Source of the DNA: Climacium dendroides
Lineage: Eukaryota; Streptophyta; Bryopsida; Hypnales; Climaciaceae
DNA: 64,000 nt
Direction of reading: 5' to 3'
Assembly (NCBI GenBank): GCA_950106755.1
Contig: OX467091.1
Span: 9,689,538-9,753,537 of the forward strand
The notes under the pieces are model-generated. The model was not told the origin of the DNA. It ran no database searches and was given only the letters and a program-made list of their open reading frames with translations. The translations under genes and the position numbers were made by a program. The number at the start of each line of letters is the position of its first letter. Position 1 is the stretch's first letter. Positions 38,696-51,909 of the stretch are shown here, one piece after another.

Positions 38696-40333
38696 TTAAT
38701 CATTGTTGTTATCAGAGTCAAAGTCATTATTTGATTCACCACTATCCCAAGTCATTGGCGCTCCATATTTAAGTTGATGTTTTATTCTTGTACTAAGTAA
38801 TTGCTTATTCACTAATGCTACCCCTACTTTGTACACATTCTCTGCTAATGTCTTATGTACAAACTTTAATGTTCCATGGGTAGTTGTCTTACTTCGGACA
38901 AATGCTCCAGTTCCTTTACTTGTATCAAATTTTAAACAATGTTGGAACAGACCAAAACATCCTCCTCTAGGATCTCCTCTTGTAAACCAAGCAATTAAAG
39001 ATGCTTCCATATTATACCTATCTAGATGAAGCTTGATGTAAGAATTATTGGAAATGTGCATTTGGTAGACTTGGGTGGAATATTGGTCTAGTCCTATCGA
39101 AACACAATTCATTGGAGCAAATTGGTCATAATAGAATTGTTGTACCTGACTACCAAATTGATCCAATTCCATCCAAATAGATGAAGCAATGCTATCACCA
39201 AGTCCTTTAAAACTTTTTTGTATAGAATCTTGTATTTTATTCTGATGGTACTTCACTACATTGCCTTTTGATTTTGTTCCACCATGAGCAACATAGCCAT
39301 GACATACAGATTTGTATTTGCCCCGCTTCGGACTTTTCTAATTCTTTTTTGCTGCATATGGAGATGTCTCATAATGGTGATTTGCTTCAACTAGAGTTCG
39401 TTGGTAATCAAGGTCCTTAGTCCACATATTGTGAATATATATCATTATTACATGGTCCAAACTTAAGTATTTTATTTTCATAATTCTCATCTGTATAATA
39501 TCAACACCATTCAAGATCATTAAACTTTCGTTTTGTGTTGGAAATACTTTGTTGTTGTCGTAGATGTCTTGCCAATTTTCTGAAAAACTTGAATCAATCC
39601 AAAAAGGTAATGCACCTTGCTCATTCTTTTTGGCCTCCCCTGGAATATTTGAAAAACTAATCATAACATGCATATTTTGTTTTATACCAAATTTCTTTAG
39701 GACTAAGTGCTGTTCAAGTCCCCTTTCTCTAAACAAGCAATTTAGAATCTTAAAAGGGCTAGGTTTGAGTCAAGTTTTGGATGACATACAGTCCCCATAA
39801 TTTTCCAAATACTTATTATATTGTCCATATACATCGTGAAATTCTTTTAGACATTGGATTTCGCACCCTTGTAGTATTGGGAGATTGAACACCCACTTTG
39901 TGAGTATGCCAAAGTCCATGCCTTGATTAAACTCACATGATAGACATTTCACATCATTTGGATAATTCAAACACTCCTCACATAGTTTGTGACAAAAATT
40001 GACATAATACTGTTGTTTGCTTAAAATATCTAGATTGATGTCTGTAGAATTATTTAAAAATATTTCTTGAAAATATGGACAATCCAAAGTTTTCTTACAC
40101 GGCACAATATACAACTTTGGAAAATGATTTAATACATGATGTATTCCTTTGCATCCACGCCCCCCATCATTGCCATATATTAGTTCAATGGCATTGTACG
40201 CCTTCACAAACTTTGCTTTCACTACTTGTTGAATTAGTTTCCTAGCCTTCTTTTGCTGTTGCACACTAGAACTTACCATTTCAACTGATGTAACAAAGAC
40301 AAAATACAAGAATTTAATTAGGAGCAGTACCAT
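38696..40333 (-). pseudogene. Broken 546-codon gene, possible 2OG-Fe(II) oxygenase fold
   Basis: Three minus-strand frames (40333-39770, 39736-39338, 39256-38696) lie in one reading frame, separated only by TGA at 39772-39770 and TAG at 39340-39338, so this was one continuous ORF. The middle-N part is Cys-rich (CHKLCEECLNYPNDVKCLSC), as in a zinc-binding module. The last third has YIKLHLDRYN, then WFTRGDPRGGCFGLF, then THGTLKF. An H-x-D followed about 55 residues later by H recalls the metal site of TET/JBP-type 2-oxoglutarate oxygenases; this is only a motif-level inference. The C-terminus is acidic (DSGESNNDFDSDNN). No intron is needed. Single-exon form in repeat-rich DNA suggests a mobile-element gene. 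The start is uncertain. Confidence 0.55.
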
Positions 40334-40489
40334 AAAAGGACACAGATTTATATAGCAACTTAGAGCAATCTCAAATTTCTCTTCACCTCAAAGCAACTGT
40401 CTATTTGACCTTTATTTATTTATTTATTTTTACAATTTTTTTAAAATGAATTTCTCAATTCTATACATGTTATTTCAAAATAACCATTA

Positions 40490-40759
40490 GATGGGATTTG
40501 AGGCCATTGGAAGACTGTTTCAGCTCTGTTCCCCTCCCTATTCCCTTGTTGTTGTCAGAATTTTTTTTTTCAAAAAAATAAAAAATAAAAAAATAAATTT
40601 TTAGTCACCAAATGTGAAAAAAATAAAAAAATAAATTTTTTTTTTTCAAAAAATCTGACGTAGCAGTCTCTCGACCATGTCAGACAGTAGGTTCTTAGGC
40701 TGGGAATTGTTGCGAACTGGTTGGGAACCCATAGTCTCCCAATAGCCTCAAATCCCATC
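40490..40759. mobile_element. 270-bp MITE with TA flanks
   Basis: The ends are inverted repeats of about 28 bp with three mismatches, starting GATGGGATTTGAGG. TA lies on both sides (Stowaway/mariner-like duplication). The inside has A/T homopolymers. A separate left-end fragment of the same family follows at 40842-40915. Confidence 0.7.
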
Positions 40760-40841
40760 TAATGCAAAATTATCCTTACCATGTACAAAAACACATAGGA
40801 TTATATCTTTTTAAATAATTGTACATATTATTTAAACATTA

Positions 40842-40915
40842 GATGGGATTTGAGGCCATTGGGAGACTATTTCAGCCCTATTCCCGTCCTTGTTCCCGTA
40901 CTACGACAGTGCCGT
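40842..40915 (+). mobile_element. Left-end fragment of the same MITE family
   Basis: 'gatgggatttgaggccattg' and about 50 further bases repeat the start of the element at 40490, with no matching right end nearby. Confidence 0.65.
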
Positions 40916-42239
40916 TCCTGTGCAATAAAGTTATCAAGAAGATTTAATTTAAACTTTATTCAAATCCTTATGTGACCCATTGTGAGTGCCCATTTGGTCA
41001 TTCATGATTCGGAATTGTTTTTTTTGGATTTTATAAAGTTTTGAGTGTAGTTTTACATACAAAAAGCCCAAAAAAGAGTGAATAACCAAAACGGAGATGT
41101 CACATACCAATATGACCATTGGTCCTAATTGAGGCATTTCTTGTTATTTGTAACCAAATCCTGCATGTAGATAGGGTAGAAACCTAAAAATTATACAAAA
41201 TAACCATGTTTAGTAGAAATTGTCCAACTTGTCTAAACTTGCCTTTCAGTGACAGATCCTAACCAAATTGGTCCAAGGGAACTATGTAAAAACCTTAGTA
41301 TAGATTCCCAAAGAGAGGTTTCAGTTTTCCCATTTCATTGGCAAAATAGTAGAAACTCCAATTGTTAGCTTGCAGGTGAAGAAAACTCAAAACAAATCAT
41401 AGGAGGGCATCTACAACTTAAGTATGGTAGTTCAAAGTGAAAATCATGCTAGGAGTCCAACGGAGCAATCGGCTTGCCAAGATTTCCTTCTATGTGGAAG
41501 ATTCCCTTTTTACCAAAAGTTAAAGGAGATAGCAGGATTTGATTCTCCTTCCTTAGATGTGCAAAACAGGAATATGAGTTTGCACATCCCTTGTGGAACT
41601 CCATGAGAGGTTCCATGAAAATTCTCGGGTTTTTTTTATCTTCAAAAGATCTTTTTCCGGGTAGTCAACCGTTGGAAGTAATGATGGGAAATTCCTAGAA
41701 ATTACCCAGGCAGTGGTAAAATCTCACTAAAAATTAGGGTAGCTTCTTTTATGTTAATAACAAGCTCCAAAAAGTTTCATGACATTCCGATAGTCAGAAG
41801 ATGCAAAACCATTAAGATCCTCCAAAATTGGCAAATTTAAAGATTAACCGTGGAGTTGACCGGCGTACAGGGAGCATACAGGATCGGATTAAGGTCGAAG
41901 CAGAGTCTTTTCTTACTCCCTTACACCTACTAAAGAGCCTAGGCTAGTTACTTTTCTTAGAAAAGTTGATCTCCAAAAGTTGGGTTTTTATCCAATTTTG
42001 GTCTTTTAGTTAGCGCTAGAAATCTTTGTGATTTTGACGTAAGAAAAAGGGGTGGGGAATTCCTTAAAACTAAAAATGGCCTTCTGAAGCCAATGGTGCA
42101 ATCTGTTTGTGATTTGGAGCATTTCTCCAAAAGTTAGGAATTTGGACCAGAGTATAAGTGAAAATTGGGCAAATTAGATGAAAATCTTAATTGATAAGAT
42201 TACCTTGTAGGAAAAGAGAAGAGGGGGGTGCCCTTGGAG

Positions 42240-42251
42240 AGTATATAAAGG
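42240..42251 (+). promoter_or_regulatory. TATA-like box in repeat D
   Basis: 'gtatataaaggc' precedes a run of short open text. The matching minus-strand site near 11850 has decayed to 'gtatgaaagg'. This would fit a Pol II promoter of a retroelement. Confidence 0.4.
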
Positions 42252-42702
42252 CACCCATTCTCCTCTCAAAACACCCCTTAGGTTTATTTTGAACTGCCTT
42301 GTTTTCATTTGGGTCCATTTAGTTGGATTTTGGCCATTTAGGCCACGTTGCCAAATTTTCTTGTTTTTGGAGCATTTCAAGCTTCTTTGTTGTTGTTTTT
42401 AGAGCTCTCTTGAAGGACTTGGGGTCCCTTCAAGCTTAGCTATCTTCTTGTGGCATTTCTTGTAGGTTATTTGAAGCTTGGGTGATGTTTTGTAGAGTTC
42501 TTGTATTTTGTTGACGTTTTGTAGGTGTTTTGAATTAACTTTGTACTAATCCTAGAGTCTCTTTCCCCTATGACTAGCGATGCCGCTTGGAGAAACTCTC
42601 TAGTGTCGTTTAAGTTATTTTAGCACTAATATTTGGTAGCTTATTGTTTATTAACAAATCATTTTCCTTGTGGTTGTCCGTATTCTCCTTGTTTCTTATA
42701 TC

Positions 42703-42972
42703 ACGGCGAAGCTTTAACTTTGCATGTTTTAGAGTGAAGGAGGAAATTATATATTCTTTAGAATACGGCGAAGCTTTGACTTTGCATGTTTTAGAGTGAA
42801 GGAGGAAATTATATATTCTTTAGAATATGGCGAAGCTTTGACTTTGTATGTTTTAGAGTGAAGGAGGAAATTGTATATTCTTTAGAATACGGCGAAGCTT
42901 TGACTTTGCATGTTTTAGAGTGAAGGAGGAAATTATATATTCTTTAGAATACGGCGAAGCTTTGACTTCGTG
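42703..42972 (+). repeat. 62-bp tandem array, four units plus a partial
   Basis: Units start at 42703, 42765, 42827 and 42889, with a partial at 42951. Each begins 'acggcgaagcttt' and contains 'agagtgaaggaggaaatt'. They differ by only one to three bases, so the expansion is recent compared with the surrounding decay. Confidence 0.95.
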
Positions 42973-43164
42973 AGATTTGAACTCTTAGTTATTTTCATTT
43001 TGATGGCGAAGCTTTGAACCTCTCCTTTCTTTTGATCATTTCTATGTAGTTAGGCCTTTTGGCCTTAGTTTGGTCAAGTTGTCATTTTTAATATTACTCT
43101 TTCTTTAGGGCCTAGACGAAGGGTGTAGTCAGACCGCTAAGAAGAAGGGTTAGTACAAATTGAA

Positions 43165-43425
43165 GTCCCACGTTGCCAAATTTCCTTGTTTTTGGAGCAT
43201 TTCAAGCTCCTTTGTTGTTGTTTTTGGAGCTCTCTTGAAGGACTTGGGGTCCCTTCAAGCTTTGCTAACTTGTTTGTGTGTTTTTGTTAAGTTTTTGAAG
43301 TGTTATTTTGGATTTTTTTGGTGTTTTGTTAAATTACTAACATTTGTACTAATCCTAGAGAAAATCCCCCTTCGTACCTTGGCGATGCCGCTTAGGGGGA
43401 CCTCTAGTGTTTGATTTGAAGTATT
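43165..43425 (+). repeat. Direct repeat of 42345-42610
   Basis: The same order of short blocks occurs as in the earlier copy, about 820 bp upstream, with the 62-bp array between them. It could be a duplicated leader or LTR piece. Confidence 0.7.
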
Positions 43426-46219
43426 TTGTGAACTAACACTTGTACTAACCATCACAATACAAGCTCATTGAGTGGGATTTCCCATTTTTTGGAGTAAATC
43501 CCCTTACAAGCTTTGTTGGTGACAAGTCGCTTGTTGTTGTGGGTTGGGTGTGTGTCTGAATCTACTAACCATTCCGATTTGAGCTTATTGTGTGGAATTT
43601 CACAATTCTTTGTTGGAAATCCCCCTAGAGCCTTGATAATCGGAATATGTGGTCCGTGTGAGTATGTCAAGTCTTTCCGAGAAGCTTTGAGTGGGATTCA
43701 AAGTTCTCCATGTCCACGTGTGCTTGTTATACCGTGTTCTTTTAAAAGAATTTGTGGTTAATCCCTCCAGTACAGCGAAGCTTCGTCCCTTGATAGAATT
43801 TCCAATTTGATTTGATAGTAAAAGGTTCCCAAAGGAGACCCATAGGTTGGTTTTAAATTCCAAGTGTGGAATTTAAAGAGCCAAAAATTTGTGGCGAGCA
43901 ATGGCCAAAAAAGTAAACCAGTTTGAGAAACCAGTAAGGCCGGACCAGCCAGCAAGGGCCGGGACAGCCAGCAAGGGCCGATCCAGCCAAACCAGATGGT
44001 TGCCTGATCGATCCAGCATCCAGATACATACCGCAGAGCTTATCAAAGCCAAATTAAATTGGGAGGATGCCTGCGAGGCCCCAACTTTGGTTTTTTAAGC
44101 CTTGAAAATCTGAATTTTGGAAAAAACCAAAACATTGGACAGTGTTGGACCTTCACTAAGCAAATGTTAGAGTTTTGTAAACACCAGGAGTGAGTTTTTG
44201 ACAAGTCCAGGGCAATTTGAGAAGGATGGTGTTCAAATTTCCAATTCAAATCAAGGGACCAGACCATCAAATTGAAAGACCAGATCATCAAATCGGAGGT
44301 CCAGATCATCAAACCAGAGGACCAGATCATCAAATGCTTGATTACTTGAATCCATTCAGTTAATCAACTGAAGCTCTCACTCACTCTGGCTCCACTCAGT
44401 TCATTGTTGGGTCGTTTCCAACCCTCTGTCCACACTTTGGAACTACAAATTCTCCATTTGCTCACACTTTGTGCATTCAAACCAACAACAAATCCTCACA
44501 TTCAAAGTGTCTCACACACTTGAAACTCGAAGTCGAGAAAGTATAATGAACTTCAAGTGTGGGGAGTTGACTTATTAGGAAGGAGAAGAGAGCCTTAGAG
44601 AAGTTTAGCCATTCATTGAGCATAAGTTGACAATTGGTGAAGGTTGGACTTTATGCATAGGACAAAAGGAAAGGACAAAAGAATGGAATATTAGCCTTTA
44701 GAGATATTCTAGAATTTAGTTATTAGTTAGAAGAAGTTAGAGAAATTCATCTTAAGCTTTTGTTTGATTCCTAAGCTAAATTAGCAAAGCTTTGGAGGTT
44801 AGATTTGATTAGATTTTGTAGGATTTGATTCCACAAAAATATCTAAGAAAGAAAAAAAAAGAATACTTGAAAGATAGAAAAAGAAAATAAAAACATTATT
44901 GGCCGAAGAACATGGCCTAGGACGTCCCCAAGTTGAAGAAAGTTTACAAAACCAACAAAATACCAAGAAATTGGAGATGGAACGGGAGCGAGGAATTACC
45001 GACACAGTGGCACCGGTTGACCGTGAAGAATTCAACAACGAGGTTAGTCAATAATCTTTTTTACTCCATTTGCTTGCGTTTCCACTCCAACCATTAAAAT
45101 AGAAATTGATAGTTTAAATCAGATTAGGACTAGATTAAATCCATAGTATTAGATAAAAATCAATTAGTAAGTTTAGCGCCATTCAAAAATTACCATAGTA
45201 CTATTAAAAGAATTTACCACACTAGTAAAAGAAATTTACCAAAGTTTACCTTTGGATGAAAAAGTAGAGAATCATCCAAAAGCATCTTGAAGGAATCTTT
45301 TAGGAAATCTTTAGGAATCCTAGCATTTAAAGTCAAAGTAGAAGTTAACAAGATAAAAACAATTAACCTTAAACGGTGAAAGTAAAACCCAAAATTACCA
45401 CGTAGTAAGAAATCTAAGAAATTACCAAGTAGAGTAAGAAGATAACCAAGAGACAAGTTAGGGGTAGAATCTTAAGGAGAATATTCTTAGGATTCCGAAA
45501 CCATTTAACCCTCTTCAATTGGATTATTATTAAGGAAGTTACGGTTGGATGAAACTTGGAGTTGATTTAGAGTAGAATTGGATGAAAGTCAACCAGAGTT
45601 GACCAAATTCCCCAAAGTTCAAAACTTAAGTAGAAGATAGAAAATAGAAAATAAATCAAAAATTGGAAGTGAATTTCGATAGTTAGATTGTTAGGAATCG
45701 ACGGATGAAGTTTTAGAAGTTAGTTTAGAGTCAAACTTCATCCGCGAATATCTTTTAGACCATAGGTCCAAATCTAGACTTCTTGACCATTTTGGAAAGG
45801 GCAAAACGAGCTCTACATACAGGTTTGCTTTACTTTTCATCTTGACTAACCCCCACTGGGCCTAAGTTTTGGTTGTCATAGCCAAACCGCGGTCTTATAT
45901 ACTAAATTGCATTGAATTGTTAGTCATTTGCTAATAGGAAATTTCAAGGTAGATAAACAACAAAGATTCGTTGCTTGGAAGGCACAACTGGATTTGACGT
46001 TGTAGACACCCATTAGGAAATTATACAACAAAAGACACTAGGAACCTAGTTGTGTACACTTTATTCCAAGGGTGGGAATAAAGCGCTCACACCCATGCTA
46101 AGTACTCAATATTTAATTCCATTTCCATATTCTGAAATCCCAAGTACGTAAGGTCACACTCTCATGTTGTACAATTCTGGCTCCTACAGTTTTGAAAACC
46201 ATTTCAGTACAGCATAAAT

Positions 46220-46424
46220 CACTATAAGAAAATTGCGTTTAAGTTGACGTGGTTTTTTTGGACACCCATGTCGCAACTGATGTTTTTATGTCAACAATGA
46301 TGTCCACTGTAAAATCTTCATATTATATTGGACATCATTGTTAACATAAAAACATCACTTGCAACATTGGGTGTCCAAAAAAACCACGTCAACTCAGACA
46401 TTGGTTTCTAAGTTTCTTATAGTG
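46220..46424. mobile_element. 205-bp CACTA-type MITE, AAT duplication
   Basis: It begins CACTATAAGAAA and ends with the exact complement TTTCTTATAGTG. AAT lies on both sides (46217-46219 and 46425-46427). The two arms pair over about 90 bp each, including 'ggacacccatgt' against 'attgggtgtcc'. CACTA ends with a 3-bp duplication are the signature of the En/Spm superfamily. No ORF. Confidence 0.92.
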
Positions 46425-46427
46425 AAT

Positions 46428-48350
46428 GTCTTAGTTTGTGCCGTCTCTTGTGTACGCAACTATCCGCGTTGATACATCAGTGGCCACTCCTTGACGCTCC
46501 ACCTCTCATCCACTATTTGGAGCCCCTTTCTTCTGTAACATCTTTACGCATTCCTCTTGAACACATTGTAGACTTCTTTTGTATCTCTTTGCCCCTCTGT
46601 TTGTCTGTGTGAATCAACGGAGCCTGGTCCTCCTCCATGGATCATGCGATGGTTCCAAACATTGTTTGGGAGGAGCCTTGGACTTCTACATTGTATACGC
46701 CCTGTGTAGGAGATGTTCTTATCATGCTTGACGTGGACAACTTCGTAGAGATGTCTCTTTAGACAAGGAGCAGGCTAGCAACCCCGTCATCCAGACCAAC
46801 AATTTCCCTCTCACTGCACCAATGTTGCAGGCTCGTTGGTGGTGCGATGAGTATGTCTCAAGGTTCATAAGCAATAGTTTCGTATTAGGGCTTGTTGACA
46901 TGCCATCAACGGAGGGGGCGACAATTCGGACTTTGTCGTGCTGGGTTCGTGGGCGCGGGCTAATATGAATGCAGGATGGCATTCATCAGTCTTGTAACTT
47001 GCCCACGGAAAGTCCCCTCGACTGTATCGAGTTTGAAGTATTGCCATTACGTTCACAACCCGGTGCTCAATCCTCTGACATCTCCAACAACTCACCACCC
47101 CCCCCTCCACCGGTGCCAACTAGAGGCCCTAACTAGTATGATAGAGGTAGCGGACTGTGACGATACTTAGCCTACATGCTTGTAGGAATCCACCGAACTT
47201 AATGAAAGTTCACGTTGGCTCATCAATTCTCCACATCCGGAAACTTGTAAGATTGATGCTGCTTGACTGCATGTATGTATGTTTGTCGCTGCGTGACTGT
47301 ATAATTGTATGTATGTATGTTTGTCGATGTGTGTATTGGACTGCACGGTTCTCCTTCACTGAGTCTTGTTGAGTTGCTTCCTGTGTCCCAAGCCACCAAC
47401 ACAGTGTGCAATAATTCAGCAAGACTTTGTAAGGCTTTTGCAACGCACATCTGTTCTCGGTGATTGGAAAACCAAGTGATTGTCTTCGTTTGCAGGAGTG
47501 TCATAGCAAGACCCACTGAAAAATCAGAAACTTCATCGGATCTCTTAGGATCAAGTGGAGTCGCATCTTTAGCAAGTCAAGAAAATTTCCAAGCAATTCC
47601 GTTCCCATATTCTCCCTGTCCACTCACTCAATAGTTGAAATCCCTCAACAACAACCAGATACATGTCCTTCTTGACATGTGTACGACTTACTGAGTCAGC
47701 ATCTTTAGCCATTTTCACTAGTTGCAGCTGACACAGAGAACGAGCAAAGAAAATGATACCAAGCTAGTTAGCTTAGTCGGAAACGTAAACGAAAAGCTAA
47801 TAGAAATGCATACATCAACAAATGAGGGCCCAGCTAGTACAGTAGGAAACCTGGTTCAAAGCAGCGGCAAATCGTAAGCTATATTCATCATGTTGAGATT
47901 TGATCGTCCCCATGTGATTGACAATGAAATACTCCCTCTGGTATGTGCTGTTAGTTAAGGATTTGTTCAGTCAAATTAATTATTCTTTGAAATTGTCTTC
48001 GTTTGTAGGAGTGTCATAGCAAGAGCCACTGAAAAAATAATCAACGTAAAACAAGAATAGACGGTTGCATTATAAAATTGTGAAGAATTGTTGTATGCAT
48101 GTCCTTGTATACTGACAGGTCTGTGTTTCTTATTATGAAAACACAAGAGCCGCCCACAACACTGGTTGCATTGATGGCCAAAGGCCTGTACTCCACTACC
48201 TCCAAGCTGATGGAGACATGAGTATCCTTTCTTTCAGGCAACATAGGGGCAGGGTGTGCCAAACACAAGGCATGTGTTTGCTACTCAGATCTGTTAGTTT
48301 TTTGTCTCACCTCTGGATAGATTACTTCTGTACAGTGCTACACTGTTGAA
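46428..48350. other. CpG-richer region upstream of the HECT gene
   Basis: No frame above 97 codons is convincing. A 48-bp direct repeat occurs at 47479-47526 and 47992-48040 ('attgtcttcgtttg.agga', 'tcatagcaag'), and a 'tgtatgtatgtttgtcg' pair lies at 47272-47330. It may be the 5' part or terminal region of a large transposon. Confidence 0.45.
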
Positions 48351-51300
48351 ATGGCTGATCACAGACTGTTGTATAGCAATGGGGGCCCATGGGATCCCGA
48401 GAGTTTAGGGACACCTGGGACGCCTGCTACATTTCTTAGTCCGTTGACAACACTGGTGACATCAAATTCTTTATTGTTTCGTAGCGTACGTAGGGGTGGA
48501 GGGGCTACATGTCGACAAAGGTCACATGTGATGGTGCCTTCGATTTCTAGGGAGGCCGCTGGTCACACAAAGGCCTTCAACCTACCAGATGTGCTTGTCC
48601 GCTATCGGTCTGGTGAAGGTGAAGTAGAGTATACAGGTGTGGAGAGCATCCGCGATCAATTCCTATCGGTGAAGGTGAATCCTGCCATGCCTTGGGGAGA
48701 TCACTATGCTGTTGGTCCTTTTTCCGAGGGAACGGTCCAACGTCACGTGGCAGAGAGAGCTGCAAAGCTTTACGATAATCCTGCACTATCAAACATTGGT
48801 GGCTTTTTCTATCAAATATATCGGGAGAAGGAACGGATATGTGCTTCTGGTGACAACTTTGAACCTTTGCATGCTTGTAGGATGAATCTTCAAAGTGATT
48901 CACTGCTGATGTTGGTTGAATAGCGGATGCAGAGTAAGGGGAAAGACTTTGCCAATATGAACATGCTCTTTATCCTACCTCGTGGTTCAACTGCCAGGGC
49001 GATTCCTAAACGAGGCCCTGCTTTTGCCCGGCAATATACATCGCTGACCCTGTTCGGATGTTGACACGGGGTCAAATACTTGAATACTCCCAAGAAGCAA
49101 CTAGGCACCTTACAATTGAACTTCCTCTTCGTCCCCCTGGTATGGATGATTCAAATGGCGAATCTGCTGATCCTGTTGAGAGCCCTACATGGAGGTTGTT
49201 CACTGATATCCCTATTGGTGAATTATTCGAAGACGGTGGGAGGCAGCAGCCACTATCAACTTTTCTAGCCTATTGGTCTCAGATGCAGATCCCCACAAGC
49301 ATGAGTATAGAGAGATGCACTAGACCACAAATTCATTTGGATGCACATTCACTTGTGCAAGGGCATTCTAGAACAGAGCCATGGACTAGTACTGCTGTTG
49401 GGGGTACTGGTAGCAGTAGTTCTGGGACTCGTATGGCGGAAGGTCAGGTGTTGTGTGCTTCCTCTAGCGATGGGGACATTGGTGAAAATGCCATCTATGG
49501 CACCCAAGTCCCTCTTAGAGAAAGAATGAATCTTAGTGCCTAAGTGCCCCTTCTACCGCAAGGGGAGGTAATATAAATGACACCACCCGCAGAGTTGCAA
49601 ATGGTCGTTGTAGCAGCACTGCCAACGAGGATCCTCAGTCGGAGGAGGACGACGACTTCCATCCAGAGCCTGAATTCTTAAGACTCCGCCGTAGCCGTAA
49701 TGCTCGAGGAATCGAAGGTCACAGAGACTCAAGCACAACATGAGTGTTGAGACCCCCCTTAGGATTGCAGTAGAAGTACACAATGATGATGACGACTTTG
49801 TTGATCTTTCAGGCCAAAGTAGTCCACGGGAAGAAGCCCGTGCAGCAGAGGAGCAGGACTTGACCTCCCTTGACGACGAGTGGATGTGGATCAGTCTAGC
49901 GTATGATGTACTACGAAAGACCGGAGATTATGTGCTTGTACAAAACAGTGAGTTGTACATATAAACAATTGGAAACGCAAGCCAAAACAATGCGAGTATC
50001 TTTTGGAATACACTAGACTTGACTAGGGCAACAGTCTCCGACCCAAAGCATGTTGCTACTTGGGAGGCACTTTTGAAGTGCCGCACGTTACAAAAGGGCT
50101 TGCCAGACAGCATGGTCAATGATGAACTCGCCACTATCATGCTCCACCCAGACATGGAGATGTGGAATCTATCGCAAGTGGAGCTTTTCTTCTCGGAACA
50201 AGCGCATCCAGATTGGGAAAAATGGGATATAGTCGACGAGGTATGTGTTGGTGCAAATGAGCATTCAACACGAGCAGACATACAAAGCCAGATCTTTGGA
50301 ACACCGTTGGAGGAGACATTCACCTTGGATGTCATCCAAGGAATGCTGGATTGCATCTACAACTGGCAGAACCAAAGCGCTTGTAAAATTGCCTCCACTT
50401 TTCAAGCTGACCTAGTGAATAGCTACTAGCGAAAGGAAGAGGTGTGGCATGCATATCAAGTATGTTACTTCTACACACGTGTCCTGGCAAATTATCGAGA
50501 AGCCATGGAAATATTTCCTTGCTACCATCTTTGGGTGAGCTTGCCATTCATCTTGAAGAAGAAGCTACCTACTCTCTTAGATTTCGTTTCCAAGTTGTAA
50601 CCTTTGTACATTTGACATTTCTATCGGGTTGAGGACGTCCATGCAGATAACGCTTGGATCGGAGTTGCTAGAGCTGAGGTCGATCTATAGTCGGTCGAAG
50701 ACATCAAAGACACCCTTCCCAATGCTGAAGGTGACATATGCATTTGACTTGGATGAGGCGTCCTTCACTGAGCTCGACACACAAGATTGCGGTGGACCAA
50801 CCCGGTGATATCTCAAACAATGTTGGACCCAATTTTGGAATGACTCTGGGGTATAGCACTAAACCACCATATTTTCGTTCTACTATGTAGCCTCTCCATT
50901 TAGAACATTGTGAAGACTACAAATTCTTAATGCAATGTTGAATTATCCGATGCAAGTATATGGTTCCATCTTCGAAATTACACATGGAGGGCATACGAGG
51001 TCCATGAAGGCACTCACACGACAACAGTTGAACAAGCTCTGGGTTGCCAACCTCGAGATATTTGGGCTACTATGCTTCCTTCTTGCATTGTATGGGCAGC
51101 ACGTAGACCGGCCAATGATCCACTTGACGATTGCACTAGCCTGTGGATGGCGCCCAAATATGGAGAACCCCACCTTTGTTGATGCATACGAAGGAGACTA
51201 TGAAGCCGTCAAGCCCAGCGTATTCACAGTCCTCAACGCATTCATCCGGGCAAAGTCAGTGGAAGAGCAGGTAGCTACTAAATCAACGATATTAGCAGAT

Positions 51301-51909
51301 TGTGAGTATGCAGAGATATTCTGTGCAGTGTCAGCTCTGGATGCGGATGCTCCCCCCGATGGCCCCCTATCAACCTTCACTACTTATGCTCGACAGATCT
51401 TGCGACAACAAATTATGAAGGTGATTTTTGAAGGCCCTTGCTTAGCTGCCTAGTGCATCCAAAGTGGCTTCGGCTACCCGATGGCATCATGTGCAAACTC
51501 CCTACGGACTCGGAAGACATCTTCGCATTCAATCACGTGCACGCTGTCCAGCATTACCCTTGAGGCAATCGCTTCCATCTTTGGTGCAGAAAGTGGAGTT
51601 GTTGCAGAGGACTTCTTGAATTCATGCCAACTGGGGGCGCTTCCACCCGGCCTACAAGGTTGCTTTTGCACAGTCGTAAAGAACATGAGCCAGGCAGGGC
51701 GGTATAAGTTGAACAAGTTTATAACAGACTCGGAGTACTTCACATTCGAACCAATCACTATCCTCGTGAACATGATGTGGGAGAAGACCCACCTCCCGGA
51801 GGTGTCGACGTGCTTTCGGAGCATGACAATACCACCGTATGAGTCAGAGGAGGTGATGGCGGCGAAGCTTGCGTATGCTTCACTGCATGGAAAGTATGGG
51901 AAAGCTTGA
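48351..51909 (+). pseudogene. Broken HECT-domain ubiquitin ligase-like gene
   Basis: The 3' end is clear HECT C-lobe: RYKLNKFITDSEYFTFEPIT, then LPEVSTCFRSMTIPPYES, then KLAYASLHGKYGKA-stop. The thioester-forming Cys of the family is present at 51811-51813. Upstream, FDLDEASFTELDTQDCGGPT (about 50740-50800) fits the N-lobe signature before the conserved Arg-Glu-Phe. The first frame (48351-48923, 190 codons from ATG) and an acidic region (SEEDDDFHPEPEF, HNDDDDFVDLSGQ) form a long unrecognised N-terminal part. Stops at 48921, 49541, 49962 and 50427 and several frame changes break it, though some may be introns (for example GTGAGT at 49948). HECT proteins transfer ubiquitin to substrates. The nearby integrase-core transposase suggests this one was transposon cargo (inference). 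Confidence 0.7.

Larger units (their letters stand above)
41300..46115 (+). repeat. Family D large degenerate repeat, plus copy
   Basis: Several blocks match 7460-12250 in reverse. The copy contains a TATA-like 'gtatataaaggc' (42240), a block at about 42345-42610 repeated at 43165-43425 ('acgttgccaaatt', 'ggacttggggtcccttcaag', 'gcgatgccgctt'), a 62-bp tandem array and a terminal 'gggaataaagc'. Frames are short and none looks like gag or pol. It is probably a non-autonomous retroelement or a nested set of them. Confidence 0.55.

Noticed and set aside
41300..46115. Complete LTR retrotransposon
   Set aside because: Direct repeats of leader-like text and a TATA box exist, but no gag, protease, reverse transcriptase or primer-binding site could be read.
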